From assembly GCF_000399665.1 (NCBI RefSeq), contig NZ_KB976986.1, positions 62,001 through 126,000 on the forward strand: 64,000 nt of DNA, in the 5' to 3' direction. This document shows positions 1 through 6,732 of the stretch, piece after piece. The notes below the pieces were generated by a model that was not told where the DNA came from, searched no databases, and was given only the letters and a program-made list of their open reading frames with translations. Each line of letters starts with the position of its first letter. The first letter of the stretch is position 1. The translations under genes were made by a program, and so were the position numbers. This DNA comes from Acinetobacter calcoaceticus ANC 3811 (GTDB lineage: Bacteria > Pseudomonadota > Gammaproteobacteria > Pseudomonadales > Moraxellaceae).

Positions 1-762
1 TTTGGTTCGCCGCCATTATTATTGCCTGCACGTGAAGCTGCCGAAAAATATCCTGACCACTTAACGTTTAAACCAAGCTTCAAGCGCCGTTTCATGCGTG
101 GTTTTATTGAAGGCCTTCGTGTTGTATTACCAGCCGCACTCGCAATTGGTGTCGGTTATATGATCGTGCTTGAGATTATTGATGTTATTAATAAATATAA
201 CATCCTAACTGGTTTGTTGGCTTTAACGCTTGCTGGTTTGCTGTATGGTGTTGGCTGTTTCATTATTGTTGCATTGATGAAGTGGACTTTAATTGGTCGT
301 TATCAACCGCGTTCTGCTCCAATGTGGACAATGTTTGTATGGTTGAGCGAAGGGATTACCAGCTTATATGAATCAGTTGCGATTCCAAACTTCTTAAATT
401 ACTTAAGAGGAACGCCAATGTTGCCATTCTTCTTGCGTATTTTGGGTGTTCAAATTGGTAAAGATGTTTACATGGATACGGCCGATATCACTGAGTTTGA
501 CTGTGTAACTATTGGTGACCGTGCTGAGTTTAATAGCTTCTCAGGCCCACAAACCCACTTGTTTGAAGATCGTATTATGAAAATTGGACAAGTAAATATT
601 GGAAATGATGTGGTTGTAAATTCACGTAGTATTATTTTATATAACGCCAACGTTAGCCACCATGCAGTGTTAGGGCCATTAACGTTGGTTATGAAAGGTG
701 AAAATATTCCTGCCAAATCTGCGTGGATTGGTTCACCAGCCGTGCCTTGGGTTCATAAGTAA
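1..762 (+). CDS. Pls/PosA-type NRPS-like protein, C-terminal part
   Basis: This is the 3' end of a larger gene. The frame is open from base 1, so the true start lies left of the window. The visible 253 codons hold two or three hydrophobic membrane segments (around the ALAIGVGYMIVLEI and GLLYGVGCFIIVALMKW stretches). They are followed by a left-handed beta-helix hexapeptide-repeat region (VQIGKDVYMD, VTIGDRAEF, VNIGNDVVV) ending in PWVHK. That layout matches the C-terminus of the Pls/PosA synthetases, where an adenylation and carrier module precedes a membrane acyltransferase-like part; those upstream domains are not visible here. A diverged copy of its last 26 codons lies at 5048-5126. Its exact product cannot be told from this fragment. 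Confidence 0.8.
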   Translation, partial: FGSPPLLLPAREAAEKYPDHLTFKPSFKRRFMRGFIEGLRVVLPAALAIGVGYMIVLEIIDVINKYNILTGLLALTLAGLLYGVGCFIIVALMKWTLIGRYQPRSAPMWTMFVWLSEGITSLYESVAIPNFLNYLRGTPMLPFFLRILGVQIGKDVYMDTADITEFDCVTIGDRAEFNSFSGPQTHLFEDRIMKIGQVNIGNDVVVNSRSIILYNANVSHHAVLGPLTLVMKGENIPAKSAWIGSPAVPWVHK

Positions 763-789
763 TTAAAACTGAGTTTAACTAACTAATTT

Positions 790-820
790 AAAAGCCTTTG
801 TGAAAACAGGGGCTTTTTTT
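790..820 (+). terminator. Terminator of the pls-like gene
   Basis: AAAAGCC pairs with GGCTTTT around a short loop and is followed by a T run, 28 bases after the stop codon. A decayed version of the same hairpin follows the second pls tail near 5141-5170, where the right arm has been lost. Confidence 0.7.
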
Positions 821-1100
821 ATACATAGGACATAAATTACAGTCATAGTTAGCTTAAATATTGCTAACAAATCCTGAAAATTTCATATAAATCAAATAAG
901 TACATATTTTAATCAAAACTGTTTTATTTATATAATATGTTTTTTATTATCAGTGCCTTACCAAGAGCACGTCTATATATCAGAATTGAACAAGTTATTT
1001 GTAGAATATTCACTTATTGATATATGATGATCCAATATTTAGAAACTGATTCAAAACATAATTCTGTTGTTCAGCGAGCAAGATCAAGGAAGAAATAAGG
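821..1100. other. AT-rich intergenic stretch with no visible gene
   Basis: I see no plausible coding frame here. It lies between the pls terminator and the structured metQ leader and probably carries the metQ promoter, but no clear -35/-10 pair stands out from the AT-rich background. Confidence 0.4.
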
Positions 1101-1208
1101 CTGAATTCAGGCTTCTAAACCCTTATATATCTGGAAATTACTTCCAGCCAAATATTGCATTTCGACCCAATGGTTGGGAATGCCACGCTCTTTTGTAGAG
1201 TAGGCGTT
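1101..1208 (+). promoter_or_regulatory. Strongly foldable 5' leader of the metQ-like gene
   Basis: Several hairpins lie back to back before the metQ ribosome binding site. There is the perfect palindrome CTGAATTCAG (1101-1110). CTGGAA/TTCCAG (1131-1136, 1142-1147) follows. A two-part stem GCATT/AATGC (1157-1161, 1179-1183) encloses CCCAA/TTGGG (1166-1170, 1174-1178) with a one-sided TCGA bulge. A last stem CTCT/AGAG (1188-1191, 1197-1200) sits near GCC/GGC. Such a dense series is unusual in this AT-rich DNA. I do not recognise a known SAM or methionine riboswitch core, so the class is open. It could be a riboswitch, an attenuator or an sRNA. Confidence 0.4.
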
Positions 1209-1228
1209 TCCTATTTTAGGATGTATCT

Positions 1229-2107
1229 ATGAAAAAATTATTTAGTGTCCTGTTCAGCGCATCTGTACTCACACTGACTGCATGTAATAAACAACCTGCA
1301 CAAACTGAAAATACAGCACCCGCTAAAGACAAAACTGAGTCAGTACGCACAATTAAACTTGTTTCAACAGGTTCAGACACTGACGTATGGAAATATGTTG
1401 CAACGCTTCCTGAAACTAAAGAAGCAGGCATTAAACTCGAAGTGACTAACTTGACTGACTACGTTGTGTTGAACACATCTGTAGCAAGTGGCGAACAAGA
1501 CGTAAATGCGTTCCAGTCATTTAACTATTTAGCAGCTTACAACGCTTCTAATACAGCTAAAGTTGCTGCTGTTGCGACAACTTACTTGGAACCAATGGGT
1601 CTTTATGCAAATAAAGTTAAAACTGTTGATGAGTTCCCACAAGGCGCTACAATCGCGATTCCAAACGATACTGCTAACGAAGCGCGTGCATTAACATTAT
1701 TACAGTCTGCTAAACTTATTAAGCTTAAACCAGACTTTGACCCTGTAAAAGGGACAACCAATGACATCGCTGAAAACCCTAAAGGTTTAAAATTAAAACC
1801 AATTCAAATGACAACAGCAGTCCGTGTTAAAAACGACGTTGATGCAATTGTATTGGGTAATACATTGGCACTTGAAGGCGGTTTAAACGTACTGAAAGAT
1901 TCTATCTTCCGTGAACCTGTTGACCAGTCTACAAAGCTTTATGTGAACTTATTAGGTGTGGCTGAAGCGAATAAAAATGACCCGATCTATACGAAGTTAG
2001 GTGAACTTTACCACTTACCTAAAGTACAAAAGTTTGTGAGCGAAAAATTTGCAGGTACAAAAGTTGAAGTTAACAAACCTGTTTCTGAGTTTACAGACAT
2101 CAAATAA
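1229..2107 (+). CDS. metQ: MetQ/NlpA-family substrate-binding lipoprotein
   Basis: A 292-residue lipoprotein with a signal peptide and lipobox LTAC, so Cys19 would be acylated and anchored to a membrane. The body matches the MetQ/NlpA family, which delivers D/L-methionine to the MetNI ABC importer. Family traits visible are the DYVVLNTSVASGEQDVNAFQ segment and the paired lobes ending in AGTKVEV. The start is supported by TAGGA (1216-1220) before the ATG. No metN or metI gene is adjacent, so this copy must work with a transporter encoded elsewhere or with a different substrate. It is followed by a strong terminator and preceded by a foldable leader, which suggests its own regulation. Confidence 0.88.
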   Translation: MKKLFSVLFSASVLTLTACNKQPAQTENTAPAKDKTESVRTIKLVSTGSDTDVWKYVATLPETKEAGIKLEVTNLTDYVVLNTSVASGEQDVNAFQSFNYLAAYNASNTAKVAAVATTYLEPMGLYANKVKTVDEFPQGATIAIPNDTANEARALTLLQSAKLIKLKPDFDPVKGTTNDIAENPKGLKLKPIQMTTAVRVKNDVDAIVLGNTLALEGGLNVLKDSIFREPVDQSTKLYVNLLGVAEANKNDPIYTKLGELYHLPKVQKFVSEKFAGTKVEVNKPVSEFTDIK

Positions 2108-2136
2108 GTAATTTTTTTTAATTAAAATTATTTTTC

Positions 2137-2176
2137 AAAGCTAAGCCTCGGTAATCGGGGCTTAGCTTTTTTTTAT
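2137..2176 (+). terminator. metQ terminator (element B, copy 1)
   Basis: Perfect 11-bp stem AAAGCTAAGCC / GGCTTAGCTTT with a following T run. The sequence from about 2125 to 2200 recurs in diverged form at about 8908-8985, and more weakly at 3563-3595. Confidence 0.88.
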
Positions 2177-2230
2177 ATTTCATATAACGCTCATTATTTT
2201 AAATTGAGAAAAACTATGAGTTTTACTACT

Positions 2231-3052
2231 TTAATGCGTAAGTGTAAACGCAGTCATTTCCCGTGCTTTTAGTTTCTCTAAAGCGATATTGCGGATACAT
2301 TCGTTTTCATCATTCAGATAGTATTGTGCCATTTCAGGATGCTCAACCAAAATCTTCATTCGCACATCATTATCAGCATCATCTTTGAGCAGCTCTACCA
2401 AAGCCGTGTCTTTATGAAAGCATAATTTCCTGATTGTAGGCGAAGGATCATAAATAAAGCATTTCGCGAGGTGTGGGTGACGACAGATAGAATGCCACCT
2501 CACTGCCTCACATGTATCTTCGACATAATTTTTTGCACACGCTTCCCACTTGGTACAGTATTCTCGTACAAGATCATCAGTATCATGCATTAACGCCAAG
2601 CCTAGAGATTCGCTTTGCAAAGCGCAGGCTGCACGGACAAAACGGTGTTCATCATGCATGAGCTCATTAGCAATATTAGTTGATCGACTAACACAAGCTG
2701 CTCGAACATTAGGGTTACTGTCATGTTTAAGCTGATGGGCAATCAATTTACTTGCATCAACTGCTCTGATCCGTACAGGATAATACTCACTCATTGCCAT
2801 CAGTGTGATACAGCTTTGCCATTTCATACAGCCTTCATCAAAAAATTGCCAATAATCTTCATTTTCTTCTAGGAATTGAATAAATGCTGCATGGGTATTG
2901 GTGATAATGACAAACTTCTTGGCGATGTCTTCATCCTCACGTAGAGCCTGATACAAGCGTTCTTGTGGTGGTTCCTCAGAACATGGATCAAACTCGGCAC
3001 CTTCAGCCATGAAATTAACATAGTGACCAACTTCATCTAATTCCATATTCAA
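2231..3052 (-). CDS. HEAT-like (variant leucine-rich) repeat protein
   Basis: A 273-residue soluble protein of unknown function. From about residue 95 it is built of repeating units with the pattern D-x-x-x-x-V/I-R-x-x-A/C: HDSNPNVRAACVS, HRFVRAACALQS, DDLVREYC, SPTIRKLCF, NDVRMKILVEHP and ECIRNIALEKL. This is the signature of LRV or HEAT-type alpha-solenoids that bind other proteins or nucleic acid. The N-terminal 90 residues are acidic and carry no motif I know. It has no signal peptide or membrane segment. It lies convergent with metQ, inside the accessory patchwork, between two copies of the B element. A role as an antitoxin-like or immunity partner is possible but only a guess. Confidence 0.65.
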   Translation of the reverse strand: MNMELDEVGHYVNFMAEGAEFDPCSEEPPQERLYQALREDEDIAKKFVIITNTHAAFIQFLEENEDYWQFFDEGCMKWQSCITLMAMSEYYPVRIRAVDASKLIAHQLKHDSNPNVRAACVSRSTNIANELMHDEHRFVRAACALQSESLGLALMHDTDDLVREYCTKWEACAKNYVEDTCEAVRWHSICRHPHLAKCFIYDPSPTIRKLCFHKDTALVELLKDDADNDVRMKILVEHPEMAQYYLNDENECIRNIALEKLKAREMTAFTLTH

Positions 3053-3120
3053 TCCTTTAAATTATAAGGTAAATTTTTAAATTTCCTAAAATCAACGTAA
3101 TATGCTTTAAGTGATTTAAA

Positions 3121-3151
3121 AAATGGGAGCAATTAGCTCCCATTTTTTATT
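3121..3151. terminator. Perfect 10-bp hairpin terminator
   Basis: AAATGGGAGC / GCTCCCATTT around AATTA, with T runs in both directions. On the minus strand it directly follows the decayed small gene at 3147-3454 and would end that transcript. A shorter GTTCCCATTTTTAA trace remains at the equivalent place of the second copy near 8501. Confidence 0.8.
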
Positions 3152-3454
3152 TTTGTTTATGTTCTTTGTAATACTGGTGTGATCTCTTAGAATTATGCTT
3201 CCAACTTTTAACAACTTTGTGGAAATATGTTGGAAGATCATCCCATGCATCAACTAAACTGGGACCACGTGCTACACGAAGCTTAAGAGGGTAATCTTTA
3301 TATTCAAAAAATGCATTGAATAAAAGCTTTTCTCTTGCTTAGTACTGAATTTTTTATAATACACACTTCTCATATTAGGAAAGTGGTTCAGAAAAAACTC
3401 ATTAGAATGTGGTATTTTTACAGATTGTTGATACTGATATTTCAGTTTTTTCAT
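3147..3454 (-). pseudogene. Broken small gene, copy 1 of a repeated unit
   Basis: Reading from the ATG at 3454 gives MKKLKYQYQQSVKIPHSN and so on to SFYSMHF, then the frame breaks in an A6 run (plus strand 3306-3311). One base further the reading continues as EYKDYPLKLRVARG, then DAWDDLPTYFHKVVKSWKH, ending RSHQYYKEHKQK at 3147. The repaired protein would be about 102 residues, basic and soluble. I do not know its family. It has a very good ribosome site (AGGAGGAGC) preceded by an 18-base palindrome. A second, more damaged copy lies at 8498-8806 in the same orientation. The single-base change could also be a programmed slip, but the worse state of the other copy favours decay. Confidence 0.7.
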
Positions 3455-3462
3455 TGCTCCTC

Positions 3463-3480
3463 CTAGGTAACATTACCTAG
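3463..3480 (-). promoter_or_regulatory. Palindrome overlapping the ribosome site of unit C
   Basis: CTAGGTAACATTACCTAG is an 8-bp perfect inverted repeat around two bases. On the minus strand its right arm runs straight into the Shine-Dalgarno AGGAGGAGC, so an RNA hairpin here could hide or present the ribosome site. It is unchanged in the second copy (8815-8832), although the coding part has decayed. Confidence 0.5.
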
Positions 3481-3719
3481 AAGGGGTCCTCTGCAAAGTA
3501 GTACATTTTCTTTAATCCTACATATTGAATATTTTGTCATATACGAACTGTATTGTTGATTTTAAAAGCTAAACTACGATTATCCTGCTTAGCTTAAATC
3601 TATTTAAAACAGTATGCTTAAATTCACATATATTGTACGTGAGTCAATTTTATATAATTTTCATGTGCTAAGTACATTGTAAAATATCAAAATTAAAAGG
3701 TATAGGAAGAATTTTAGGA
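3481..3719. other. Leader of unit C and AT-rich spacer
   Basis: It contains the upstream part of unit C and, at 3566-3595, a weak AAGCTAA/TTAGCTT hairpin that looks like a third, eroded B element. I see no coding frame that I would call. The 3720 gene starts after AGGAAG (3703-3708). Confidence 0.4.
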
Positions 3720-4055
3720 ATGTATTTAGTTCATATTTGGACCATTAACTCTATCGATGAAGGTGAGTCTCTTTTCGCCTATCAAATTCAAAAAGAATTT
3801 GCAGATATTTTAGTTTCAATTTTTGATGAGAAGTCACTTCCACTTATTTCAGATCTTTCATATGTGGATTATGATTTATATAGTGATAAACAGCTTAATC
3901 AATTAATTAGCGAATTTAAAAAACTCATTGAAATTTATACGGCTTTTATAGATGAAATTTCTAAAATAATAAGCTTTTTAGAAAAAGCTATTGAGCGTAA
4001 TGAAAAAATTCTTTTTGACCCCTTTAGGGAATCAATCTTGGGCTTAAATATTTAA
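3720..4055 (+). CDS. Small acidic protein of unknown function
   Basis: A 111-residue soluble protein that I do not recognise. The first half holds the VHIWTINSIDEGESLFAYQI segment. The second half (about residues 55-100) looks like a long amphipathic helix or coiled coil (LNQLISEFKKLIEIYTAFID then ISKIISFLEKAIERNEKIL). The start has AGGAAG 12 bases upstream and TAGGA immediately before. The base composition is very AT-rich, like the rest of the patchwork. It precedes a membrane protein gene on the same strand by about 100 bases. Its size, acidity and setting would fit an immunity or antitoxin protein, but nothing in the sequence proves that. Confidence 0.5.
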   Translation: MYLVHIWTINSIDEGESLFAYQIQKEFADILVSIFDEKSLPLISDLSYVDYDLYSDKQLNQLISEFKKLIEIYTAFIDEISKIISFLEKAIERNEKILFDPFRESILGLNI

Positions 4056-4153
4056 ATTTTTCCTAAAACACTAAATACAGTTTATATGAAATAAATTAAG
4101 TATCTATAGAATTGAGTGGATATAAAATATATGAAGTTAAAGATTTAAAAATT

Positions 4154-4942
4154 ATGATACCCATACAGCCATTCTCCTTTTTTGCAATTTTTCTATTGTT
4201 TATTGTCCCATTGATTGGTGTTGTACTAACACTAGGTTTATTGGTGAAAGTACTATTCTTTTGGCGAAAGAAGGCTCAAAAGCCTGTAATGTTCTTTTCT
4301 CAAAAGACATTATTCATTCTGCTATTGGCTTTGATATGTGACCTGTGGGCAGGTTATTTATTTTATATGATGGCATCGGTAAAGTATGAGTTCGCACTTG
4401 AGCAGCATTACAAGGAAAGTCGCCGTCATTTCGTTTTATCTCAAGATGCACAATATGGCGAACTATTGATTCCCAAAGGGAGCTTAATTAGTCGCTATGA
4501 TGCTTTTGACAATGGTGAGCCACAATTACCCTTAAGTTTACGGGGATTACAGGCTGTACGTTTCCCTCATCCTGTAAAAGTCGCAGGGATGTGGGTAACT
4601 GCGATGGAGCCTCCTCGAATGGAGTTGGCGTGGGATCAGCAAATAGGTTCAGTTATGCGCTTTGATCCTAATGAGGAAAATGGTTATGGTAAATGGGTTG
4701 ACGACACAAAGCATCCTACAATCGCTTGTTCTCGTGGAGACATCGTACTACTTGAAATTCCATTAATTGATCATGATATTCAAAAAGAATTTGGTAAACC
4801 TGAACCCGATGGATCTAATGCGCGTTTTCGCCCTAGTGAGTGGGGTGTTCAAGAATGCGAAAAAGATCAAGGGCCAATTAAAGTTAGCCCTGCATATATT
4901 GGAAATAAGCCAAAAAAGCCTTGGTTTCAACTATCAGACTGA
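4154..4942 (+). CDS. Membrane-anchored protein of unknown function
   Basis: An open frame extends up to a TTG at 4112, but the first ATG at 4154 gives a natural N-terminus MIPIQPFSFFAIFLL, so I start there (262 residues). Two membrane segments occupy roughly residues 7-36 and 52-75. A soluble region of about 185 residues then follows, probably outside the inner membrane. This region contains YGELLIPKGSLISRYDAF and VQECEKDQGPIKVSPAYIG, with no motif I can name. A tiny hydrophobic ORF (4952-5059) starts 9 bases after its stop. Function unknown. Confidence 0.6.
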   Translation: MIPIQPFSFFAIFLLFIVPLIGVVLTLGLLVKVLFFWRKKAQKPVMFFSQKTLFILLLALICDLWAGYLFYMMASVKYEFALEQHYKESRRHFVLSQDAQYGELLIPKGSLISRYDAFDNGEPQLPLSLRGLQAVRFPHPVKVAGMWVTAMEPPRMELAWDQQIGSVMRFDPNEENGYGKWVDDTKHPTIACSRGDIVLLEIPLIDHDIQKEFGKPEPDGSNARFRPSEWGVQECEKDQGPIKVSPAYIGNKPKKPWFQLSD

Positions 4943-4951
4943 CAATATCTC

Positions 4952-5059
4952 ATGTTAAAAACATCTTTATTTAGCCTAATCATTTCAGCTGTAGTATTAC
5001 TGTCAATTTTATTTTTAGAATTTAAAAGAGTTAATGGTTGTTCAAATTTTGGTCGTTAA
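4952..5059 (+). CDS. Possible 35-residue membrane peptide
   Basis: ATG at 4952, nine bases after the previous stop, gives MLKTSLFSLIISAVVLLSIL followed by a short polar tail ending CSNFGR. One clear membrane-spanning segment is present. The last codons run into the second pls tail, so the 3' end may have been created or trimmed by the recombination that joined the two segments. Translation is not shown; only a weak ribosome site is visible. Confidence 0.35.
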   Translation: MLKTSLFSLIISAVVLLSILFLEFKRVNGCSNFGR

Positions 5060-5126
5060 AGGTGAAAATATTCCGGCTAAATCCGCTTGGATTGGTTCAT
5101 CGGCTGTGCCTTGGGTTCATAAATAA
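5048..5126 (+). pseudogene. Second, diverged copy of the pls 3' tail
   Basis: It matches 684-762 at a constant offset of 4364 bases. Over the last 66 bases, 8 differ (about 88% identity), and all but two of the differing bases leave the protein unchanged. It would read GENIPAKSAWIGSSAVPWVHK and stop. The pattern of silent changes means that this tail evolved as coding sequence in another lineage and was brought in, rather than copied recently from the local gene. Confidence 0.85.
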
Positions 5127-5376
5127 TTAAGTGTTGAATTGAAAAAAGCCTCTGTAGAAACAAGGGGGGTAAAAGATAGATATCTTGATATTTAAATCTT
5201 AAATAAAATCAAAACTTTTAATGTATTTTGATACATGATCTCAACTCTTAATTATCATATAAGTTAAAATTTTCATGCCTTTTATATAAATCTCTTCCTT
5301 AAAATTGATATAAATACAGTTTAATAGGTAAATTTTTTATTTGACGAATACTAAAATTAAATAGTTAGAAAAATGA
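5127..5376. other. Eroded pls terminator and AT-rich spacer
   Basis: AAAAAAGCCTCTGTAGAAAC followed by AAGGGGGG (about 5141-5170) is recognisably the pls terminator with its right arm lost. After this I see only AT-rich DNA up to the end of the minus-strand operon. Confidence 0.4.
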
Positions 5377-6732
5377 TTAGCTTCTAATGCGGATGCTTAT
5401 AAATCTATCTAAATTTTCAAATTGGTATTCTTTATTAACTTGCAGATAATTTAGCTCAGTATCACTGTTTAACATTTGAAGATGAAATAAAGGCTGTAAA
5501 GTAGATAGATACCAGTACCATTGAGTGGTAAATTCACTAGAATTTTTATACCAGTTATTATCCATATCAGAGAGTTCTTCAATTTTTTGTTCAATCAGAA
5601 TGTTAATTTCTTTATCAGAAAATGTATTTTTATAATATTTTATAATTGCGAAATCTAATAAGCTAAATTTTATATCAAATAAATAACCATCTTGGGGGAT
5701 GTTAAATGCCCATTCTGACCAAAATCGAAACGCGGTTTTATATAATCCGATTTTAAGCTCATCAGCTGCTAATTTCTCAAACTCTTCAAGACATAATTGT
5801 ATATGCTCCCTACCTTTATCATTAGAAGGAATTGGGGTTAAGGATAGGGAATTGATATAAAGGTTAATATATGTCTCATCATTTGAGTCACCTAAGGCTT
5901 TACCTAATGAACGTTGTAATGTTGGATAACGTATAGGATAAGTATTAAATATCTTAAGAATTTCCATTAAAAAACTTTTTTCATATTCTGGTTTATATAA
6001 AAGTGAAGCTATTAATTGCTCCTCGCTATCTGTTAGCGAGATGGAATTTAAATGTTCAAATGGGAATAAAGCAGATAATACACAGAATATTACATGATGA
6101 TCATGAGAGTCATATGTAAGATCTAAAACTAATGAGGGAGGGAGATTTGCGAAGAAACCCCATAAATAAGGTATATCACGAACTCCTAGGATTAGTTTAT
6201 ATAATTGTGACTTATCCTTTAATTGTGTAAGCATGTAAAAAGCATGAATAGAAGAAAAATTTATATAATATTTAAGTTCTGTATGGGCTAAATGAAGTGA
6301 GGAATAAACTTTTTCCCAAGCACCCATCTCAATGAAATTATTGATATTTTTTAAATTGTTTTGCAATCTAAAAGTATATTGTCTGTCTGTCATTGAATTT
6401 TTAAATATATCCTCAATAAGAGTAATATTTTGTGGGTGTATTTTAAAATGATAGGGTTCTAGTTTTTTTAGGATATCTTCTTGCTTTATTTTGTAAAATA
6501 TATTTAAAACTTTTTTTATTTTATCTTCATTAACTGGACTAATAAGTGTTGATATAATCCAAGAGATTAATAAAGAATCAACTTTTTTATTAGGTAGTTT
6601 AAGATTTAGTTCGTGAATAATATTATCTAGAGATTCGTGACCACAAAAATCTTCCAATATTCTTATCTCATCTTCTGAAATATTATATTGAAGAACATCT
6701 TCTATAAATTCATTATTAATTTTCATCTTCAT
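5377..6732 (-). CDS. Partner protein of the PLD-like/VPA1262-like gene, unknown
   Basis: A 451-residue, mostly helical, soluble protein without signal peptide or membrane segment. I do not recognise a family or a catalytic motif. Helix-rich stretches rich in Leu, Ile and Tyr suggest an alpha-solenoid or scaffold. Its start overlaps the end of the upstream 568-residue gene by 17 bases, so the two are translationally coupled and probably act together. Codon use is very AT-rich, like its partner and unlike the core genes to the right. The tight pairing with a PLD-like protein suggests a two-gene defence module, which is inference only. Confidence 0.6.
   Translation of the reverse strand: MKMKINNEFIEDVLQYNISEDEIRILEDFCGHESLDNIIHELNLKLPNKKVDSLLISWIISTLISPVNEDKIKKVLNIFYKIKQEDILKKLEPYHFKIHPQNITLIEDIFKNSMTDRQYTFRLQNNLKNINNFIEMGAWEKVYSSLHLAHTELKYYINFSSIHAFYMLTQLKDKSQLYKLILGVRDIPYLWGFFANLPPSLVLDLTYDSHDHHVIFCVLSALFPFEHLNSISLTDSEEQLIASLLYKPEYEKSFLMEILKIFNTYPIRYPTLQRSLGKALGDSNDETYINLYINSLSLTPIPSNDKGREHIQLCLEEFEKLAADELKIGLYKTAFRFWSEWAFNIPQDGYLFDIKFSLLDFAIIKYYKNTFSDKEINILIEQKIEELSDMDNNWYKNSSEFTTQWYWYLSTLQPLFHLQMLNSDTELNYLQVNKEYQFENLDRFISIRIRS

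Larger units (their letters stand above)
3147..3540 (-). repeat. Repeat unit C, copy 1 (direct, diverged)
   Basis: About 390 bases recur at about 8498-8895 in the same orientation with many small differences. The unit covers the small broken gene, its ribosome site, the CTAGGTAACATTACCTAG palindrome and about 60 bases of upstream leader, up to the TATTGAATATTTT block. Confidence 0.85.

Noticed and set aside
3306..3311. Programmed frameshift in unit C copy 1
   Set aside because: The A6 run could slip, but copy 2 has several further indels and both copies look like decaying genes.
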